Of a stretch of DNA of 64,000 bases, positions 1-8,199 are shown one piece after another. This DNA is from Kribbella amoyensis. Lineage in GTDB: Bacteria; Actinomycetota; Actinomycetes; Propionibacteriales; Kribbellaceae. The stretch spans positions 1,054,001-1,118,000 of the forward strand of contig NZ_VIVK01000001.1 in NCBI RefSeq assembly GCF_007828865.1. Direction: 5' to 3'. The number at the start of each line of letters is the position of its first letter. Positions within the stretch are counted from its first letter, which is position 1. The translations under genes were made by a program, and so were the position numbers. Under the pieces are notes generated by a model that was not told the DNA's origin, searched no databases, and saw only the letters and a program-made list of their open reading frames with translations.

Positions 1-255
1 CTTCGGCAGGTCGGTGCGCAGGTCCGCGTCCGGCGCCAGCACGGTCCGGTACGACCCGGCGTCGGTGACGTCGAGCAGCGGGACCGGCCGGGGATTGCGC
101 TGGCCGAACAGCAGCATGTCGTACGCCCAGTCGCGCGGCAGGACCACCAGGTTCGCCTGGGTGAATCCGGGGGCGTGGCCGGTGGACGGCACGACCAGCC
201 CGTCCCGGTACCGGCTGCGGGCCGCGGTCGGCGTGGCGGTGTCGGCAGGGGTCAT
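1..255 (-). CDS. YcsI-type putative hydro-lyase (DUF1445 / D-glutamate cyclase family), N-terminal part
   Basis: The first 85 residues are present; the gene runs off the left edge. Blocks such as [21 protein letters not shown] and [19 protein letters not shown] are typical of the DUF1445 family, whose vertebrate members include a D-glutamate cyclase (D-glutamate to 5-oxo-D-proline) and whose Bacillus member is YcsI. The ATG at 255 is preceded by a GAGGAG ribosome site lying over the stop of the flavin oxidoreductase, so the two are probably co-transcribed. The 5-oxoprolinase genes just across the divergent promoter support a role in 5-oxoproline/D-glutamate metabolism. The family assignment is good; the exact reaction is inferred. 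Confidence 0.8.
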   Translation of the reverse strand, partial: MTPADTATPTAARSRYRDGLVVPSTGHAPGFTQANLVVLPRDWAYDMLLFGQRNPRPVPLLDVTDAGSYRTVLAPDADLRTDLPK

Positions 256-265
256 GCGGCGCTCC

Positions 266-1279
266 TCAGGCTCCGGCGGTGGACAGGCCGGCCGCACGCA
301 GGGCCGGTCCGATGGTGCTGCCGAACGCGTCCACCTCGGCGCGCGGCAGCTCGTACGTGGTGTCCCAGCTGTGCGCCGGGAACAGGAAGACCCGGGTCGT
401 CCCGAGCTCCTCGTGCGCTCGCAGCAGCCGGTCGGCGCACTGCTCGGGCGTACCGAACAACCCGTACGCGTCCAGGATCCGATCGGTCAGGTCGTCGGAC
501 AGCTCCTCCGGCGGACCGTCCGGGACGTCGATCCCGGCGTACCGCAGCCAGGTGAGGTTGGACGCGCTCGGGTACCGCAGCCAGGGCTGGCCCGGGCGGA
601 ACCAGCCGCGCGGCCAGGCCCGGACCGTCGCGGTGTCCCCCAGCCCGAACGGGACGATCAGGATCTCCTCCAGTTCGGCGGGATCCCGGCCGGCTCGTTC
701 GGCCCCGATCCGGACGTGCTTGCGGGCCGCCTCGACCCCCGCCGGATCCAGACCGACCAGCATCATCACGCCGTCGGCGACCTCACCCGCGAGCTCCAGC
801 AATTTGGGGCCAGAGGCAAGTACCACGACGCGGGACCCGGTCGCGGGCCGGTGGAACAACTCCAGCTCGTGCCCGTCCAGGCTCGCGTGGCCCTCGCCGA
901 GCAGCCCGCGCAATGCGAGCACGATCTCGCGGAGCCGGGCTCGTCTGGCTTGGGGTTCCCCGGCCTTCTCGACCGACAGGAATCCGGGGGCGACGGTGAG
1001 CATCGCGCGTCCCGGCGCGAGCTCGTCCAGCGAGTTCGCGAGGGCGGCCGAGACGAGCGGATGCCGGGTCACCACGTTCGAGGTCGCGGGGAACAGCGAC
1101 AGCCGCTCGGTCCGCGACGCCATCGCGGCGAGCACGAGGTACGCGTCCCGCCCGGTGTGGTGGTGATCCGGGACACCGATCCCGTCCAGCCCGGCCGCCT
1201 CGGCCCGGGCGGCGAACTCGGCCAGCTCCGGCAACGGCCGCCCGACCGGTACCCGCAGATCGACCCGCAGCCCGCTCAT
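266..1279 (-). CDS. LLM-class flavin-dependent oxidoreductase
   Basis: A 337-residue luciferase-like monooxygenase of the F420/FMN type. The N-terminal beta strand and the region [23 protein letters not shown] followed by [17 protein letters not shown] are characteristic of the family, as is a late segment describing the TIM-barrel C terminus ([18 protein letters not shown]). The substrate cannot be read from sequence. It lies between the GntR regulator and the YcsI gene on one strand with short spacers (27 and 10 bp), so it is probably part of the 5-oxoproline operon, perhaps acting on a related lactam or imino acid. That role is inference. Confidence 0.85.
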   Translation of the reverse strand: MSGLRVDLRVPVGRPLPELAEFAARAEAAGLDGIGVPDHHHTGRDAYLVLAAMASRTERLSLFPATSNVVTRHPLVSAALANSLDELAPGRAMLTVAPGFLSVEKAGEPQARRARLREIVLALRGLLGEGHASLDGHELELFHRPATGSRVVVLASGPKLLELAGEVADGVMMLVGLDPAGVEAARKHVRIGAERAGRDPAELEEILIVPFGLGDTATVRAWPRGWFRPGQPWLRYPSASNLTWLRYAGIDVPDGPPEELSDDLTDRILDAYGLFGTPEQCADRLLRAHEELGTTRVFLFPAHSWDTTYELPRAEVDAFGSTIGPALRAAGLSTAGA

Positions 1280-1306
1280 CGGCCGACCCCCAGCCGGGAC
1301 GACGGA

Positions 1307-2056
1307 TCAGCCGCGGGCGCGGAAGGCGGCGAGCAAGCGGGCCTCGGAGTCGAGCATGTACTGGTGGAGCTCGTCCGCGGCGCGCTCGCACTCCCCCGCT
1401 TCGAGCAGTTCGAGCAGGGCCTGGTTGCGCGCGATGTACGGCTCGTGCAGGGCTTGCGGGGTCGCGATGACGTGGAACAGCAGCCGGAGCTCGGCGAGCA
1501 GGCGGCCGATGATCTCGTCGATCCTGGTGCTGCCGGCGAGACCGACCAGGTGCCGGTGGAAGCGCATGTTCGCCGTACCGACGGCGATCCAGTCACCGGA
1601 CCCGGCCGCCGCTCGGCTCGCCTCCAGATCGGCGCGGAGTGGATCCAGCCGATCCGGCTCGAGATCGGTGAGCCCGCGGACCACGTCGCATTCGAGGACG
1701 CGGCGCAGCCGGTAGAGGTCGACCAGGTCGTCCTCGGTGAGGTCGGGAACGAAGACGCCGCGGTGCATCCGGTGCACCAGCAGTCCTTCGTGGGTGAGCA
1801 ACCGGAAGGCCTCGCGGAGGGTGTTCCGGCTGACCTGGAGCGCTTCCTTGAGGAGTTCCTCCGACAGCTGAGTCCCTGGTCGGAGCTGTCCCTCGGTGAT
1901 CCGGCGGCGCAGTACGTCGGCCACCCGCTCGGCCGAACTGCTCCGGTCGAAGAGCGCGGCGTCGTCGGCGACGGCCCGCAGCCAGGACGTGTCGGTGCCC
2001 GGGACGGCCGGTGGTCGGATCTCGCTGGAGCTGGACACCCTCGCATCATCACCCAA
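1307..2056 (-). CDS. GntR/FadR-family (FCD) transcriptional regulator
   Basis: A 249-residue regulator. The winged helix-turn-helix spans about residues 45-110 (RVADVLRRRITEGQLRPGTQL, then VSRNTLREAFRLLTHEGLLVHR), followed by an alpha-helical FCD ligand domain with the expected DLYRLRRVLECDVVRGL entry helix. It is transcribed away from the pyroglutamyl-peptidase-like gene and is first in the operon with the flavin oxidoreductase and YcsI gene. A near-perfect palindrome in the divergent promoter is its likely operator. The inducer is probably 5-oxoproline or a related acid (inference). The ATG at 2056 was chosen because it leaves a conventional leader before the wHTH. Confidence 0.88.
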   Translation of the reverse strand: MGDDARVSSSSEIRPPAVPGTDTSWLRAVADDAALFDRSSSAERVADVLRRRITEGQLRPGTQLSEELLKEALQVSRNTLREAFRLLTHEGLLVHRMHRGVFVPDLTEDDLVDLYRLRRVLECDVVRGLTDLEPDRLDPLRADLEASRAAAGSGDWIAVGTANMRFHRHLVGLAGSTRIDEIIGRLLAELRLLFHVIATPQALHEPYIARNQALLELLEAGECERAADELHQYMLDSEARLLAAFRARG

Positions 2057-2093
2057 TCGCTGTGCCGGAGTGAAACCGCGTTGGATGGGAGTC

Positions 2094-2122
2094 TTGCAGG
2101 ATTGTTGAACAATATCTACCCT
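2094..2122 (+). promoter_or_regulatory. Promoter with embedded GntR-type operator
   Basis: TTGCAG (2094-2099) and TACCCT (2117-2122) are separated by 17 bp and fit a housekeeping sigma promoter reading toward the pxp operon. Inside the spacer lies ATTGTTGAACAAT (2101-2113), six-base arms around one central base, with the AT-rich inverted form used by FCD-GntR repressors. Its location predicts repression by steric block and autoregulation of the divergent regulator. Promoter elements and palindrome are read directly; the protein that binds is inferred. Confidence 0.6.
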
Positions 2123-2187
2123 CGGGAATCACGAGACGCGTTCGACCGCCCACTGAACGCATCGCCTGACCCCTTGGGAGATCCCGG

Positions 2188-3531
2188 ATGATCCACCAGA
2201 GGCTTTTCCCGTCCGCGCTGCTCGCCCTCAACGTCGTCACGGTGGCAGCCCTGGCCAGTACCGGAGGCGGCAGCCCGATGGCCCCATCCTCGACCGCGGC
2301 CGCGCCCTCGTCCGCCTGCGTCGCCCCCGGCACCGTGCTCACGGTCGAGGAGCAGCGGACCACGCTGAGCCTGCCGGGCCGGACCACCCCGGTCGCCCGG
2401 GACTTCATCGAGGCCGCCGGATTCGAGCGGATCGTGGACGACTTCGCCGCCCGGCTCTGCGGTTACACGAGCGTCGGCGAGGCCAGTACCGCCATCAAGG
2501 CCGCCGGCGCCGCACTCTGGCGGACCGCGGTCGACCGGGCACAGGGCCGGCTGACCTCCGGCACCATCGACCGGTACGACGACCGCCCGCTGTACTGGGC
2601 GCGGACGTCGATGAGCCGCGCGGTCCGGGAGTGGCAGGCGCCGTTCGCGCTGACCAGCCTGCAGCGACAGGCGATCCTGCGGCAGTTCAGCTACGCCTCC
2701 CGCGGGATCGACCAGGTCGAGTTCGGAAAGAACACCACCAAGCTGCTGGTCAGCGGGTTCGACACCTACAGCCTGGACGCCAGCCTGCGGAACTCGAACC
2801 CGTCCGGCGCCTCCGCGCTCCAACTCGACGGCCGCACCGTCAAGACCAAGCACGGCACCGTCACCGTCCAGGCGGTGATGTTCCCGGTGAACTGGACCGA
2901 CTTCGACCAGGGCATCGTCGAGGACGCGTTCGGCCCGTGGCTGGTGCACCGCAAGGACCCGCGGTACCAGGGCGCGATCGACGCGCTGATGACGATCAGC
3001 CAGACCGGTCGCGGCCAGACGAACATCGAGAAGTGGGCCGGCGGGTTCCGCGGCGGCTCGCCGGACAACAACCGATCGATCAACTACGGCCCGATCTCGG
3101 CCGCCGCGCTCTGGCCGCAACCGCAGCCGTCGCCGCAGTTCATCCACACCACGCTGCCGTACCAGGCGATGATCGCCGCCGGCACCGGGCCGTGGCCGGT
3201 CAAGCTCAACCCGGGCATCACCGAGTGGCCGGCCGGCACCTTCCCCGACCCGACCGCGCTGCGGACCGCACCCGACCCGTCGCCGGGCTCCCGCGCGGCC
3301 AGTGCGCCGGGCGGCAACTACCTGTCCAACGAGTCCATGTACCGCACCAACCGGCTCCGGCTCGGCACCGGTCACCCGACCCTGCCGGGCGGGCACCTGC
3401 ACATCTCCGCCCTGGAGTACCCGGCCGACCCGGGCGCGCTCACCAGTCCCGCGTTCGAGGCGGACCGCCAGGCCGTCGTGGATCAGACCGTCGCCCTCGT
3501 CGAGGCCGCCGGTAAGGCCGTCCGGCGCTGA
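2188..3531 (+). CDS. Secreted pyroglutamyl-peptidase-like (C15-like) protein, catalytic Cys replaced
   Basis: A 447-residue protein with an N-terminal signal segment (residues 1-24) and a helical region before a peptidase C15-like domain from about residue 185. Core C15 features are visible: LLVSGFDTYSLD with NPSG and a following LDG, a segment with Glu281 that aligns with the catalytic glutamate, GNYLSNESMY (375-384) at the site that is normally TYVCNH, and GHLHISALE with His405 at the catalytic histidine site. The nucleophile position is therefore Ser380, and the protein has no cysteine after Cys91. Ordinary C15 enzymes are cytoplasmic and about 215 residues. It opens the pxp operon, so release of 5-oxoproline from peptides outside the cell is the likely role. 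Activity is uncertain. Confidence 0.7.
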   Translation: MIHQRLFPSALLALNVVTVAALASTGGGSPMAPSSTAAAPSSACVAPGTVLTVEEQRTTLSLPGRTTPVARDFIEAAGFERIVDDFAARLCGYTSVGEASTAIKAAGAALWRTAVDRAQGRLTSGTIDRYDDRPLYWARTSMSRAVREWQAPFALTSLQRQAILRQFSYASRGIDQVEFGKNTTKLLVSGFDTYSLDASLRNSNPSGASALQLDGRTVKTKHGTVTVQAVMFPVNWTDFDQGIVEDAFGPWLVHRKDPRYQGAIDALMTISQTGRGQTNIEKWAGGFRGGSPDNNRSINYGPISAAALWPQPQPSPQFIHTTLPYQAMIAAGTGPWPVKLNPGITEWPAGTFPDPTALRTAPDPSPGSRAASAPGGNYLSNESMYRTNRLRLGTGHPTLPGGHLHISALEYPADPGALTSPAFEADRQAVVDQTVALVEAAGKAVRR

Positions 3532-3581
3532 CGCCGCGGTCCCTGCGCACCCCTCACCGCCAGCGGAAACAGGAGAGCACC

Positions 3582-4859
3582 ATGGCCAAGCCGCCGTCCA
3601 AACCGACCAGCCCCCGCCCCGTCCGCCGGACCGGACAGCCCAGCTCGGAGGGCACGGCCACCACCTCGATGAAGGCCAGTACCCGGTCGACGCTGATCGG
3701 GGCGATGTTCCTGATGGCCACCTCGGCCATCGGGCCCGGCTTCATCACCCAGACCACGACGTTCACGGTGCAGCTCGGCGCCGCGTTCGCCTTCGCCATC
3801 GCCGCGTCGATCCTGGTCGACATCGCCCTCCAGCTGAACGTCTGGCGGGTGATCGGGGTGTCCGGCCGGCGGGCTCAGGAACTCGGCAACCTGGTCGCTC
3901 CCGGTCTCGGCTGGGTGATGGCCGGGCTACTGTTCGTCGGCGGCCTGGTCTTCAACATCGGCAACGTGTCCGGCTCCGGGCTCGGCACCGACGCGATGCT
4001 CGGCCTGGACCCGAAGCTGGGTGGCGCACTGTCGGCGTTGATTGCCATCGGCATCTTCTTGTCCAAGCGGGCCGGGCTGGCGGTGGACCGGATCGTCTTC
4101 GTGCTCGGCGCGCTGATGATCGTGCTCACCACCTACATCGCGATCACCTCCGGACCACCCGTCGGCCAGGCCCTGAAGAACGTGGTGCTGCCCGAGCAGG
4201 TCAGCTTCCTGGCCATCACCACGCTGATCGGCGGCACCATCGGCGGGTACATCGTGTACGCCGGGGCGCACCGGCTGCTCGACTCCGGGGTGAGCGGGCC
4301 GGAGCATCTCAAGGACATCACCCGCGGTTCGGTCACCGGCATCCTGATCACCGGCGTGATGCGGGTCGTGCTGTTCCTGGCGATCTTCGGCGTCGTCGCC
4401 GGGGGCGCCAAGCTGGACCCGGCGAACCCGGCCGCGTCCGCGTTCGAGCAGGCCGCCGGCGAGGTCGGGCTGCGGGTCTTCGGCATCGTGCTGTGGGCCG
4501 CGGCGATCACCAGCGTCATCGGCGCCTCGTACACCACGGTCTCGTTCATCACCTCGCGGACGCGGACCAGCGACCGGGTCCGGACCGGCCTGGTGGTCGC
4601 CTTCATCGTCGTGACCACGCTGCTCTTCCTGGTGATCGGGACCGCGCCGACCACGCTGCTGGTGTTCGCCGGCGCGTTCAACGGGCTGCTGCTGCCGGTG
4701 GGGATCGGTGTGCTTCTCTGGGTGGCATGGCGGCGCAAGGACCTGCTGAACGGCTACCACTACCCGGCCTGGCTGCTCGGGATCGGCGGGCTGGCCTGGC
4801 TGCTGACCATCTACCTGGCGGTGCGCTCGGTCCGTCCCGTCATCGACCTGTTCGGCTGA
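3582..4859 (+). CDS. NRAMP-family (YcsG-type) membrane transporter
   Basis: A 425-residue protein with about 11 hydrophobic segments. The start of the core, GAMFLMATSAIGPGFITQTTTF, is the NRAMP-family first helix (usually GPG), but the metal-binding DPGN signature is absent, as in the YcsG branch. YcsG genes sit with ycsF, ycsI and kipIA in Bacillus, the same partners as here. It starts 50 bp after the secreted protein, with an AGGAGAG ribosome site, and is followed 24 bp later by pxpA. Import of 5-oxoproline or a similar acid rather than a divalent metal is likely, by context only. Confidence 0.8.
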   Translation: MAKPPSKPTSPRPVRRTGQPSSEGTATTSMKASTRSTLIGAMFLMATSAIGPGFITQTTTFTVQLGAAFAFAIAASILVDIALQLNVWRVIGVSGRRAQELGNLVAPGLGWVMAGLLFVGGLVFNIGNVSGSGLGTDAMLGLDPKLGGALSALIAIGIFLSKRAGLAVDRIVFVLGALMIVLTTYIAITSGPPVGQALKNVVLPEQVSFLAITTLIGGTIGGYIVYAGAHRLLDSGVSGPEHLKDITRGSVTGILITGVMRVVLFLAIFGVVAGGAKLDPANPAASAFEQAAGEVGLRVFGIVLWAAAITSVIGASYTTVSFITSRTRTSDRVRTGLVVAFIVVTTLLFLVIGTAPTTLLVFAGAFNGLLLPVGIGVLLWVAWRRKDLLNGYHYPAWLLGIGGLAWLLTIYLAVRSVRPVIDLFG

Positions 4860-4883
4860 CCGGCCGCTGAAGGAGGAGATCCG

Positions 4884-5645
4884 ATGAACACCGTCGATCT
4901 GAACGCCGACCTCGGTGAGGGCTTCGGCAGCTGGAAGATGGGCGACGACAACGCCTTGCTCGACGTGGTGACCAGCGCCAACGTGGCCTGCGGCTTCCAC
5001 GCCGGCGACCCGTCGATCATGCGCGCGGTCTGCCGTCGCGCCGCCGATCGGGACGTGGCGATCGGGGCCCACGTCGGGTACAACGACAAGCCCGGATTCG
5101 GCCGCCGGTTCGTCGACGTCGAGCCGGCCGTCCTGCGCGACGAGGTGCTGTACCAGATCGCCGCGCTGGACGCGTTCGCCCGGATCGCGGGGTCCGAGGT
5201 CCGCTACGTCAAGCCGCACGGCGCGCTGTACAACACGATCGGCAGCCACGAGGACCAGGCCGCGGCCGTGGTCGCGGCGGTCGCCGACTACGACCGCGCG
5301 CTGCCGGTGCTCGGGTTGCCGGGTGCGTTGTGGCTCAAGCTGGCCGAGGAGGCCGGGCTGACCGTGGTACACGAGGCGTTCGCCGACCGCGCGTACACCC
5401 CGGAGGGCACGCTGGTCTCCCGGCGGGTCGAGGGATCCGTCCTGCACGACGGGCGCGAGATCGCCAAGCGCTGTGTGGCGATGGCGACCGGCAGCGCGAT
5501 CAAGGACGTGGAGGGTGGCGAGCTGAAGCTGCACCCCGGGTCGATCTGCGTACACGGGGACACCCCGGGCGCGGTCCAGATCGCCCAACAGGTCCGCAAG
5601 TCGCTCGGGGACGCGGGTGTCGAGCTGACCCCGTTCGCGGCCTGA
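4884..5645 (+). CDS. pxpA: 5-oxoprolinase subunit PxpA (LamB/YcsF family)
   Basis: A 253-residue protein of usual length for the family. It begins with the family signature VDLNADLGEGFG, followed by SANVACGFHAGDP, GAHVGYNDKPGFGRR and the YVKPHGALYNT block, then HPGSICVHGDTPGAV near the C terminus. PxpA, PxpB and PxpC together form the prokaryotic ATP-dependent 5-oxoprolinase that opens 5-oxo-L-proline to glutamate. A strong AGGAGGAG site lies just upstream of the ATG. Its stop overlaps the start of pxpB in a TGATG arrangement, indicating translational coupling. Confidence 0.95.
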   Translation: MNTVDLNADLGEGFGSWKMGDDNALLDVVTSANVACGFHAGDPSIMRAVCRRAADRDVAIGAHVGYNDKPGFGRRFVDVEPAVLRDEVLYQIAALDAFARIAGSEVRYVKPHGALYNTIGSHEDQAAAVVAAVADYDRALPVLGLPGALWLKLAEEAGLTVVHEAFADRAYTPEGTLVSRRVEGSVLHDGREIAKRCVAMATGSAIKDVEGGELKLHPGSICVHGDTPGAVQIAQQVRKSLGDAGVELTPFAA

Positions 5646-6259
5646 TGCGCCTGCTGCCCTGCGGCGGTACCGCGCTGCTGGTGGAGCTCGCCGATCTCGA
5701 CGAGGTCCTCGGGTACTACGCGGCGCTGCTCGCCGAGCCGCCGGCCGGTGTCGTCGACATCGTGCCGGCGGCCCGGACGGTGATGGTGGTGACCGACCCG
5801 GCCGTCACCGACCTCGCCGCGCTCGAACGCTCCCTGCGCGCGACGGTGCCGACCGCCGATCGCCGGGCCGCCGGCGACCTGGTCGAGATCCCGGTCGTGT
5901 ACGACGGCGCGGACCTCGACGACCTGGCCGGGATCCTCGGCTGCGACGTCGCCGAGGTGGTCCGCCGGCACACCGCCGACGAGTGGACGGTGGCGTTCTG
6001 CGGCTTCGCGCCGGGCTTCGGATATCTCACCGGCCGCTCGGACTGGAACATCCCGCGCCGCGAGTCGCCGCGGACGAAGGTGCCCGCCGGTTCGGTCGCG
6101 CTCGCGGGCGAGTTCAGCGGGGTGTACCCGCGCGAGTCGCCCGGCGGCTGGCAGCTGCTCGGCCGGACCGACGTGGCCGTCTTCGACCTCGACCGCGATC
6201 CCGCGGCCCTGCTGCAACCCGGCCGGCGAATTCGCTTCGTGGATGCGGGTCGAGCGTGA
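5645..6259 (+). CDS. pxpB: 5-oxoprolinase subunit PxpB (KipI-like)
   Basis: A 204-residue protein starting at the ATG within the TGATG junction with pxpA. The family block FCGFAPGFGYLTG lies at about residues 118-130, with PRRESPRTKVPAGSVALAG and the GVYPRESPGGW motif following; these are the allophanate-hydrolase-subunit-1 signatures of KipI/PxpB. It forms a complex with PxpC. The stop overlaps the GTG of pxpC, so the three subunits are translationally coupled, consistent with fixed stoichiometry. Confidence 0.94.
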   Translation: MRLLPCGGTALLVELADLDEVLGYYAALLAEPPAGVVDIVPAARTVMVVTDPAVTDLAALERSLRATVPTADRRAAGDLVEIPVVYDGADLDDLAGILGCDVAEVVRRHTADEWTVAFCGFAPGFGYLTGRSDWNIPRRESPRTKVPAGSVALAGEFSGVYPRESPGGWQLLGRTDVAVFDLDRDPAALLQPGRRIRFVDAGRA

Positions 6260-7095
6260 CGGTGCGCTGCGAAGTACTGGAGACCGGTCCGCTGACGACC
6301 GTGCAGGACACCGGCCGGACCGGCCAGGCCGCGTTGGGCATCGGCCGATCCGGGGCCTGCGACCGGACCGCGTACCGGCTGGCCAACCGGCTCGTCGGCA
6401 ACAGCGAGGACGCGGCCGCGTTGGAGGTGACCTTCGGCGGCCTCGCACTGCTCGCCGAGGCGGACCTCGTGTACGCGATCACCGGCGCCCCCTGTTCCGG
6501 CGTACCACTGAACGCACCCGCGATCCTCCGCAAGGGCGAGGTCCTACGTCTCGGCGTACCGCGGACCGGCCTGCGCACGTACGTGGCGATCCGCGGCGGC
6601 GTGGACGTGGAACCGGTGCTCGGTTCCCGTTCGACCGACCTGCTGGCCGGGCTCGGTCCCGCTCCGCTGAAGGCCGGCGATGTGGTTGCTGCTGGTAAGG
6701 ACCACGGTCCGATGCCAGGCGTCGACCTGGCGCCCGTCGCCGAACCGGCCGGCGGACTGGTGACGGTACGCCTCCTGCCTGGTCCCCGGCGCGACTGGTT
6801 CACGGATGCGGGCTGGGCCTCGTTGCTCGGCCAGACGTACAAGGTCAGCAGCAACAGCAACCGCATCGGGGTACGCCTCGAAGGTGAGCCCCTGGAAAGA
6901 GCCCGCAACGGCGAACTCCCCAGCGAAGGCATGGAACTGGGCGCCCTCCAAATCCCCCCATCCGGCCTCCCCGTCCTCTTCCTGGCCGACCACCCAGTCA
7001 CCGGCGGCTACCCCGTCATCGCGTACGTAGCCCCCGAAAACCTAGACCCCTGCGCCCAACTCCGCCCCGGCCAACCCCTCCGCTTCACCCCCTGA
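6256..7095 (+). CDS. pxpC: 5-oxoprolinase subunit PxpC (KipA-like)
   Basis: A 279-residue protein of the biotin-dependent carboxyltransferase/allophanate-hydrolase-2 family. The N terminus LETGPLTTVQDTGRTGQAALGIGRSGACD is the family signature; SNSNRIGVRLEG, LPSEGMELGALQIPPSG and the final HPVTGGYPVIAYV block are also present. The GTG at 6256 overlaps the pxpB stop and gives the expected N terminus; a second GTG at 6262 is possible. It is the last gene of the operon; non-coding repeats follow directly. Confidence 0.94.
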   Translation: MTVRCEVLETGPLTTVQDTGRTGQAALGIGRSGACDRTAYRLANRLVGNSEDAAALEVTFGGLALLAEADLVYAITGAPCSGVPLNAPAILRKGEVLRLGVPRTGLRTYVAIRGGVDVEPVLGSRSTDLLAGLGPAPLKAGDVVAAGKDHGPMPGVDLAPVAEPAGGLVTVRLLPGPRRDWFTDAGWASLLGQTYKVSSNSNRIGVRLEGEPLERARNGELPSEGMELGALQIPPSGLPVLFLADHPVTGGYPVIAYVAPENLDPCAQLRPGQPLRFTP

Positions 7096-7309
7096 GGCCG
7101 TAACCCCGCACCACCCCACCACCTGCCCCGCCCCCATCGCCCACTCACCAACCCAACCCAAGCACCCGCCCCAGCCGAGCACCCCACCGCTCGCCCGCCC
7201 AGCACCCCACCACTCGCCCCACCCAGCACCCGCCCCTGCACCCCGCCGCTCGCCCCTCCCCAGCACCCCCCCGCTCGCCCCGCCTCATTACCCACCCCTC
7301 GCCCCACCC
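7096..7309. other. C-rich low-complexity spacer after pxpC
   Basis: The plus strand is almost entirely C/A with runs such as CACCCCACC and irregular repeats of CGCCCAGCACCCC. No reading frame has a plausible protein. It leads into the first composite repeat. It may act as a transcription end region, but no clear hairpin terminator is visible. Confidence 0.5.
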
Positions 7310-7677
7310 CACTTTGTGCACCCACCAGCCACCGCCCGTCGCACTTTGTGCACCAACCGGTCGCCACAGCCGGCGCAGTATGACCAACCCGCACACAAAG
7401 TCGGCTCGACTGCGGGCCGGCGGTGGTGGCCGGGGGCGGTGGGCCTAGGCCTGGTGGCCAGGGGCCGGGTGGCCAGGGGCCGGGTGGCCAGGGGCCGCGG
7501 GCCGGAGGGCCGGCGCGGCGATGGCGGAGCGGCGGTGGCGGGGCGGCGGTGGCGGGGCGGACGCGGTGGGCGGGCTCGCCGGTGAGGTAGTCGGCTAGCG
7601 GGTTGTTGGACGCTTGGCGGGTTGTTTGACCGATGGAGTGTTGTAGCAGGGGTGGTGATCACAAAGGGCGCCATCAG
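7310..7677 (+). repeat. Composite intergenic repeat, copy 1
   Basis: The order is: two direct CACTTTGTGCACC modules (from 7310 and 7345) ending in the inverted CGCACACAAAGTCG; a G-rich stretch with three 15-bp units GTGGCCAGGGGCCGG (7454-7498); three 19-bp units ending TTGTTG/TTGTTT/TTGTAG (about 7592-7646); and a tail AGCAGGGGTGGTGATCA to GCGCCATCAG. The same order recurs in copy 2. Open frames here are low-complexity and not conserved between copies, so I call it non-coding. Confidence 0.75.
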
Positions 7678-7738
7678 AGAACCAACCCACGCCCCGCCAG
7701 CCGCAGCCACGACGTGCCGCCCGCCAACCACCCGCACC

Positions 7739-8167
7739 CACTTCGTGCACCCACCACCCACCCGCACCCACTTCGTGCACCCACCAGCCACCGCCCGTCG
7801 CACTTTGTGCACCCACCGGTCACCACGGACGCCGCGACACGACCAATCCGCGCACAAAGTCGCGACCTCGGGACGGCGACAGCGGCGGGGCGGCGGCGGG
7901 GCGTGTGTCTCGGCGGGACGGCGGTGGTCGCGGGGCGGACGTGGCAGCGAGCTCCGTGGGTTAGGCGTGCCGCTGCCGGCAGTTGGGTGGCCGCCGGGTC
8001 GTTGGGTGGCCGCCAAGGTGTCGGACAACTGGCGGGTTGTTGGACGACTGGCGGGTTGTTGGACGGCCGCTGGGTCGTTCGACGACTGGCGGGCTGTCAG
8101 GTGGTTGGCGGGTTGTTTGGCCGATGGCGTGTTGTAGCGGGGGTAGTGGTCAAACTGAGCGTCATCG
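7739..8167 (+). repeat. Composite intergenic repeat, copy 2, with 19-bp tandem array
   Basis: It repeats the layout of copy 1. GTGCACC modules start at 7739, 7769 (30-bp period) and about 7801, and end in CGCGCACAAAGTCG near 7863. A G-rich segment follows, then about eight 19-bp units (7986-8137), best represented by GACGACTGGCGGGTTGTTG, and the tail CGATGGCGTGTTGTAG to GCGTCATCGG. The tail aligns with copy 1 almost base for base, showing segmental duplication with later expansion of the array. Confidence 0.75.
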
Positions 8168-8199
8168 GGCACGCGTACCGGCGGGAACCTGCGGATGGG

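Noticed and set aside
14-2191. A 725-residue open frame on the plus strand
   Set aside because: It is the antisense of the flavin oxidoreductase and GntR genes, is rich in Arg/Gly/Pro, and has no recognisable domain. Long antisense frames are common at this GC content.
7288-8172. A 294-residue frame across the first repeat region
   Set aside because: It is made of repeat units with Pro/Thr/Arg bias, is not kept between the two repeat copies, and has no ribosome site.
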